Source: Cristatella mucedo
Lineage: Eukaryota; Bryozoa; Phylactolaemata; Cristatellidae
DNA length: 64,000 bases
Assembly: GCA_009760855.2 (NCBI GenBank)
Contig: WPIO01000019.1
Coordinates: 4,939,501-5,003,500, forward strand
Direction: 5' to 3'
Made by a program: the position numbers and the translations under genes. The notes under the pieces were generated by a model, which had not been told where the DNA came from, did not search any database, and saw nothing but the letters and a program-made list of their open reading frames with translations. The first letter of the stretch is position 1. Each line of letters begins with the position of its first letter. Positions 59,599 through 64,000 of this stretch are shown piece after piece.

Positions 59599-59740
59599 GA
59601 GCTGGTTTGGTCTAGCGGTTAAGGTGCTCGCCCCGACTAAGGTCTGAATGAGGTCGTGGGCTCGAACCCCGAGGCATATGTGAAGCGCCTAAATGGAGAT
59701 TAATTTCTCTTGGGGCGCTATATAAATGAATTATATTTTA
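59599..59740 (+). mobile_element. SINE family 1, near-complete copy
   Basis: Head GAGCTGGTTTGGTCTAGCGG, B box GGTCGTGGGCTCGAACCCC, link GAGGCATATGTGAAGCGCC and hairpin to GGGGCGCTATATAAATGAATT, then an AT-rich end. It is a good reference copy for the family. Confidence 0.88.
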
Positions 59741-59744
59741 TATA

Positions 59745-60360
59745 TATTTTATTAGCTCAACGAGCTTCAAACACGTACCACGATGCTCCAAGGTTGAGCA
59801 AGTTGAGACAAAAGTCCTACGTGATGCAGAGATAGTAAATTTTTAATCTCAAGGTATCTTCCTTCAGATTAACTATTGGATAAGATTTCATTTGCATAAT
59901 CGTGTTTGAAAATACTTTTCATTGTGAAAATTTTTTCGAGACGTCAGATCCCAGTTCTAATCTGTCTCTTGAAAGGTACTGTAAACAAAATTATTTGATT
60001 GCCAAACCAATCCCGTCTTTTCTCGACATTTACCAGGACACTTACGGTCAAGATATGCTTGAAAATTAATCCAACAATTGAATATTTTTGAGGGTATCTT
60101 TCCAAAGATGTTAAAAATTTGGAAGGCGCTCATATAAGAAAAAAAGGTCAATGCAAACAATGTCTAACCCGGATGTAAACCGGAAGCAACACATCCACTA
60201 ATGATACATTTGCCAATCTCTGCATCATACGTGACAAGTGTGCCAACTTGCATAACCTTTGTTGATTGAGGCACACGTGTGAAGCTAATTAAAGTATACG
60301 CTTGTGAGTTGCATACAGGTTCATTTACAGTGTAGCTTTGTGCCTTGCAAAATAATATGT
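59745..60360. other. No gene seen
   Basis: AT-rich sequence without a recognisable feature. Confidence 0.4.
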
Positions 60361-60364
60361 AAAA

Positions 60365-60420
60365 ATGTATAGTTCATTATAATAGCGCTCTAAGAGAACT
60401 TAACTCTCGCTTGGGCATTG
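60365..60420 (-). mobile_element. Isolated LINE/SINE hairpin tail facing a LINE-A copy
   Basis: On the - strand a GAGAGTTAAGTTCTCTTAGA hairpin and AGCGCTATTATAATGAAC end are present. It touches the + strand LINE-A fragment that starts at about 60415 in the opposite orientation. Confidence 0.55.
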
Positions 60421-61640
60421 CTGGCACGGCACTGCAACGTTTTAGATCCTAGCTCAGTGGGAAACTCCCGAGTATTGATGTGAACGGACAAAGATCATCT
60501 GAGGAACCACTGAAGTACAGGGTTCTGTGGTCGGTCAGCTTCTTTTCACAGTTTGTACTCTCGCTCTTTCCGATGTATTCGCTAACTGCAATCCAGGCTT
60601 TCACTTCTATACAGACAACACTCGGTTGTAATTTGCTTTGATCCCTCCTAGCCCTCAGGCACGTCGAATTCTCTACACACTTGCTGCATGTATTGCTGAC
60701 ATCTGCATAGGAATGGCAGCAAACTTTCTCAAATTAAATGACGGAAAAACTATCTAACTAGATATGGGCAAACCAAGTGTGGCTCGGAAACTGTGATTAT
60801 CGCTCAAAATCGGCTCCGTTGGTATATTTCCTGTTGCATATGCATGTAATATACATGCAATCTAGGTGTCCTATTCCAAAGTGACCTTTCCTTAGACGAC
60901 CGCATCAGCTCCACAGCCAAGTCTGCCTTCTTTCAGCTGCATGACGTTGCTAAAATTTGGGCTTTCTTCGACAGGGAATACTACATCTAAATTGTTCCAT
61001 GCATTTGTGACATGCCGTCTCGACTACTGTAACTCACTGCTTGCTTGTCTACCGGTACGTGCAATCGGGTGCTTACAGTTGATGCAAAACTGCAGCTAGC
61101 CTTGTCTGTCGTGAGCTGTTGCCACATCACACCGTTTCTCTCTGAGCTGTACTGGCTTACTGCCAAGCAGACTTCAAGGCTCTGTCATTTGCTTTTAGGT
61201 CCCTTCATTCTCTGGCTCCAGCGTACCGTGTATAATTACACAATCCCCTGTTCTGACTCAAATGGTTTAGCTATACCTCGTCCGAACCTAAAAGCCTTCA
61301 TAGAGACGGTGCCTTAACTTCACGTGCTCCCAAACCCTCGAACTCACTTCTGACTGACGTCACAACACCCACTCACATTAACAATTAAAAATAAGTTTAA
61401 ACCACCTGTTTCTGAAAGCATTTAGCAGGTTCTTGTGATTCGTCCTTGGTGTGCTTTTCGCACTGACACTGACCGCTGCTACTAACCGTATCTACATGTT
61501 CACCATGTGCACGTCATATTTGACAACGTTATGCTTGATGGCATTGCGAATGTTACCACTAACCATTTGGTCATGCTTTCCTAACAGCATCTGTAAAGTG
61601 CCTAGAAAGATCCAGTTGAGGGCTATTCAGCTACTTCCAC
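60415..61640 (+). mobile_element. LINE-A copy, reverse transcriptase to hairpin, degenerate
   Basis: Ordered remnants are AGTALQRFRS, PSIDVNGQRSSEEPLKYRV, PFLRRPHQL, HAVSTTVTHCLL and a C-terminal SLHSLAPAY block. The 3' untranslated part (GCTTGATGGCATTGCGAATG) follows, and half of the hairpin near 61590-61620. Frameshifts are numerous. Confidence 0.75.
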
Positions 61641-62370
61641 TATGCCACGAGGCTCCATAAACTTGGCAAGTTGTGCTCTACATGTCATTGAATGCCAAAA
61701 TAAAGCTCCACGATGTCAATAAGCACAAGCTACTTCTACTTAAAGCCTCCTAGCTGTAAAAACCGACCCATCAAAACGCCTAAGCTTGTCACATACACCC
61801 GCACAATGGCCAGTTTTTATGCACATTGAGGTCAAATCCATGTGGGATGTTAATGCGTTATAGCTAATGCTTTATTCCTGCCCATGTGCTGCTCCTGTAT
61901 CCAGTATTATTTACCACTATTGGCTCGCCAGACCGATACTTTCAGGCATCAGCAATGGTGACAAAAGGCTGACTTAGAATTCCTTCGGTCGCTGTTCTGG
62001 CATCTCGCCAGGGAATCCACTAACCTTACGTATTTCAGCAGTTAAGTCTTGCCATTAATCCTTACTTGATCAAGTGTGAACGCCGTATCTAGGAATGCTG
62101 GAAGCTGCTTCAGACTGTTATTGCAGCCTTACACGAAAATTACAAATGTATATTGCCTGTAATCGCCCTATTGAATGCCTAAAGCGCACAACTCAGATTT
62201 CTGGCCGTAACATGTTTATCGCTGTCCCACATCGATATCCCATGAAGGTGGTGTACAGGAATGGGTGCTGCCTGTTACCAAACCCTGGTCAGCTTCTACA
62301 TGCTCATTGCACTACTAGGCACGTGGCACACACTAATTAGAGTGCTTCATTTGTTTTCAGCAATAAACAT
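61641..62370. other. No gene seen upstream of the helicase 3' end
   Basis: I found no supported feature. The sequence lies downstream of the helicase polyadenylation signal on the - strand. Confidence 0.4.
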
Positions 62371-62376
62371 TTTATT
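62371..62376 (-). terminator. Polyadenylation signal AATAAA of the helicase gene
   Basis: AATAAA on the - strand lies 135 nt beyond the stop codon at 62511, a normal distance. Confidence 0.6.
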
Positions 62377-62510
62377 GCCTTTCAAATTTACACCAATACT
62401 TTACAACTTCTTGCACACAGCACTCGTTCATACTTACTGTATAAAATATGCACAACGGCAATGTGTGCATGCCGGTATTTACATGATATTGCTTAAAAAC
62501 GCTTTTGCAC

Positions 62511-63028
62511 TTATTGATACTGATAACCAGTATATGCAGCTCTTTGACCAGAACTTGCTGCTGCTGCGGCGGCAGCAGCAGCAGCTGCTTGAGCAGTATA
62601 CACCTGTTGTTGATATTGGCTGTACTGTGCAGCCGCCTGCTGGTATCCTTGACCTGGCTGCATCCATTGGCTATATGCATAAGCTGCACTATCGCCAGGA
62701 GCACCAGGGGCAGCAGCAGCTGCAACAGCAGCCGACTGGGCTGCATCGAATTGTCCACCATTTGCAGCATAAGCACCATTACTAAAAGCAGCGCCATTGG
62801 CTGTCACGGTAACTTGAGAAAGCAGTGAGGGCACTGTGACACTGCTGCCGACAGCAACCTTCTTGGCTGGTGGTTGATCGAATCGACTAGTTCTGACTGT
62901 CGAACTGTCAGAACCAGACATGGATGAATAAGATCTCTTGGCAGCACTCGAACCAATCTCATCCCGATCTCTGAATGAATCACGATCGAAACGACCCCCA
63001 GAACCACCTGAGCCACGGTAGCGTCGTC
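62511..63028 (-). CDS. DDX5/DDX17: DDX5/17 last exon: low-complexity tail
   Basis: It encodes 171 residues and the stop. It opens [16 protein letters not shown] and contains an Ala run of about 11. It ends with repeated [11 protein letters not shown] segments of prion-like composition. Confidence 0.9.
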
Positions 63029-63376
63029 CTGCAACAAAAGATATATGCATATAAAAAATAAGTAACACGAATGAAATATAAAAATGTCATTTAAAGTTTC
63101 AATAAAATGCACAATTGCTGAATAAAATAAAATACTTACTACCCCCAAGCGACGAGCCTCGTGAATTCACAAGCTCTATTAGTTTAGGATTGATCTGTTG
63201 CTTTGCTTCCTGAAGAATATGCAGCAGCTCGGCAGCTTGTTTCTGATTGTCGCTTGTAAAGAAAGTGTAGGCTGTACCAGTGTTTCCTGCTCTTCCAGTG
63301 CGTCCGATTCTATGCACGTAATCTTCCGTACAAGCCGGGAAATCGAAGTTGATGACAAACCTCACATCTTCGACAT
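62511..63376 (-). CDS. DDX5/DDX17: DEAD-box RNA helicase, DDX5/DDX17 (p68/p72) type, last two coding exons
   Basis: Exons 63140-63376 and 62511-63028 join in phase 1 and end in TAA. The first encodes the end of the second RecA-like domain: [14 protein letters not shown], then [14 protein letters not shown] (motif VI, which binds ATP and RNA) and [11 protein letters not shown]. The [16 protein letters not shown] linker that follows is typical of DDX5/DDX17. The second exon encodes an Arg/Gly-rich patch and a long tail rich in Ala, Gln, Tyr and Ser, ending GYQYQ. The protein should be a nuclear ATP-dependent RNA helicase acting in splicing and transcription. Motifs Q to V and the start are beyond 64000. 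No further exon is visible at 63377-64000, so that intron is longer than 620 bp. Confidence 0.9.
63140..63376 (-). CDS. DDX5/DDX17: DDX5/17 penultimate exon: motif VI
   Basis: It begins in phase 1 after a TAG acceptor (codon G|AT, Asp) and ends at GGT A|GTAAGT. It carries [10 protein letters not shown]. Confidence 0.92.
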
Positions 63377-64000
63377 CTAAAGTAACAATAACAAATAACA
63401 AATCGGGACACACGCTGTGATATCTTACTCGCACTAGATATGTATTTAACGTGTACTATTAACTTACCACAGCACTCTTATATAAAATTGGTGGTAAATA
63501 AAAAAAATGTTAATCTTAAATCAGATCTCACATGTACAGATAAGCCAAATTGCAACTAGAAAATAAAACGATAAGCACGAAAACCGAGCTTGCTTCTATA
63601 ATCATGTGCTAGCAGCTCACTTACCGTTCAAAAATATTTTGCACAGGCACATTATTTATGCTTGCACACGTAGCCATTCTTTTGCTTCTAGCCAACTAAG
63701 AACAACCCAGTGCCTTTATATAAATGCAAAACAGCCCGCGTGACAAACAATACGTAAATGTATACAGCAACCATAAAACTAGACAATAGGCATTTTTATC
63801 TTGACTTTAATTTTCACCTTTAGGTCACTTCATTCTTTGGCATTTTCATCAAGGTGAACCACTGCAGTCTGAAAACCTGCAGTAATGCACATTAATACTG
63901 AGGAAAAACCGGGTGTGTTAGAAATGCCCAAGCACCAATTTGGCAGCCGTACCAGCTACCTGATTTTGGCAGGAGCTTGACAAGACAGGAACAGCATCGG
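63377..64000 (-). other. Helicase intron sequence, truncated by the window end
   Basis: No exon is recognised. A 25-bp LINE-A-like scrap (TCACTTCATTCTTTGGC) lies at about 63820. Confidence 0.5.

Noticed and set aside
1..64000. CRISPR array, bacterial operon or phage module
   Set aside because: The window is plainly metazoan nuclear DNA. Its regular repeats are micro- and minisatellites without unique spacers.

Overview
This is a piece of an animal nuclear genome. Its genes have many introns with GT/AG borders, and the sequence is full of LINE and SINE retroelements and microsatellites. The gene set (a DM-domain factor with a DMA domain, glucosidase II beta, a p68/p72-type helicase) fits a bilaterian invertebrate. 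I cannot name the phylum from sequence alone.

Three host genes can be supported. (1) A Dmrt93B/DMRT3-type transcription factor gene lies on the + strand at 13466-19210. It has two coding exons, a complete 544-residue product and a CpG-rich setting at about 11.8-19.6 kb. (2) A complete glucosidase II beta-subunit gene (PRKCSH) lies on the - strand at 52723-37823. I assembled 13 exons whose phases all agree, giving 536 residues from a signal peptide to a C-terminal HDEL. (3) The last two coding exons of a DDX5/DDX17-type DEAD-box helicase lie on the - strand at 63376-62511; the rest of that gene is beyond the window. A lone, decayed exon of a class III (guanylate) cyclase domain sits at 33615-33719.

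Layout: 0-11.3 kb is a nested mass of L2/CR1-like LINEs, with two families here called A and B. 11.6-19.6 kb holds the DMRT gene and its GC-rich flanks. 19.6-24.4 kb carries minisatellite and microsatellite blocks and a third LINE family (C). 24.4-37.8 kb is mostly gene-poor, with scattered LINEs, SINEs and the orphan cyclase exon. 37.8-52.7 kb is PRKCSH with retroelements in its introns. 53.1-61.6 kb is again LINEs, a Ty3/gypsy scrap, a hAT-like MITE and SINEs. 62.4-63.4 kb is the helicase 3' end.

The most striking non-gene signal is a 3'-terminal stem-loop. It recurs on LINE-A copies, on a related LINE-C tail and on a tRNA-derived SINE. Its outer arms change together between copies while pairing is kept, as expected if one reverse transcriptase recognises an RNA hairpin and the SINE has borrowed it. 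Two LINE copies, one of each of two families, have the inverted 5' arrangement expected from twin priming. A 653-bp element with inverted termini interrupts a LINE reading frame exactly and is flanked by a 10-bp duplication.
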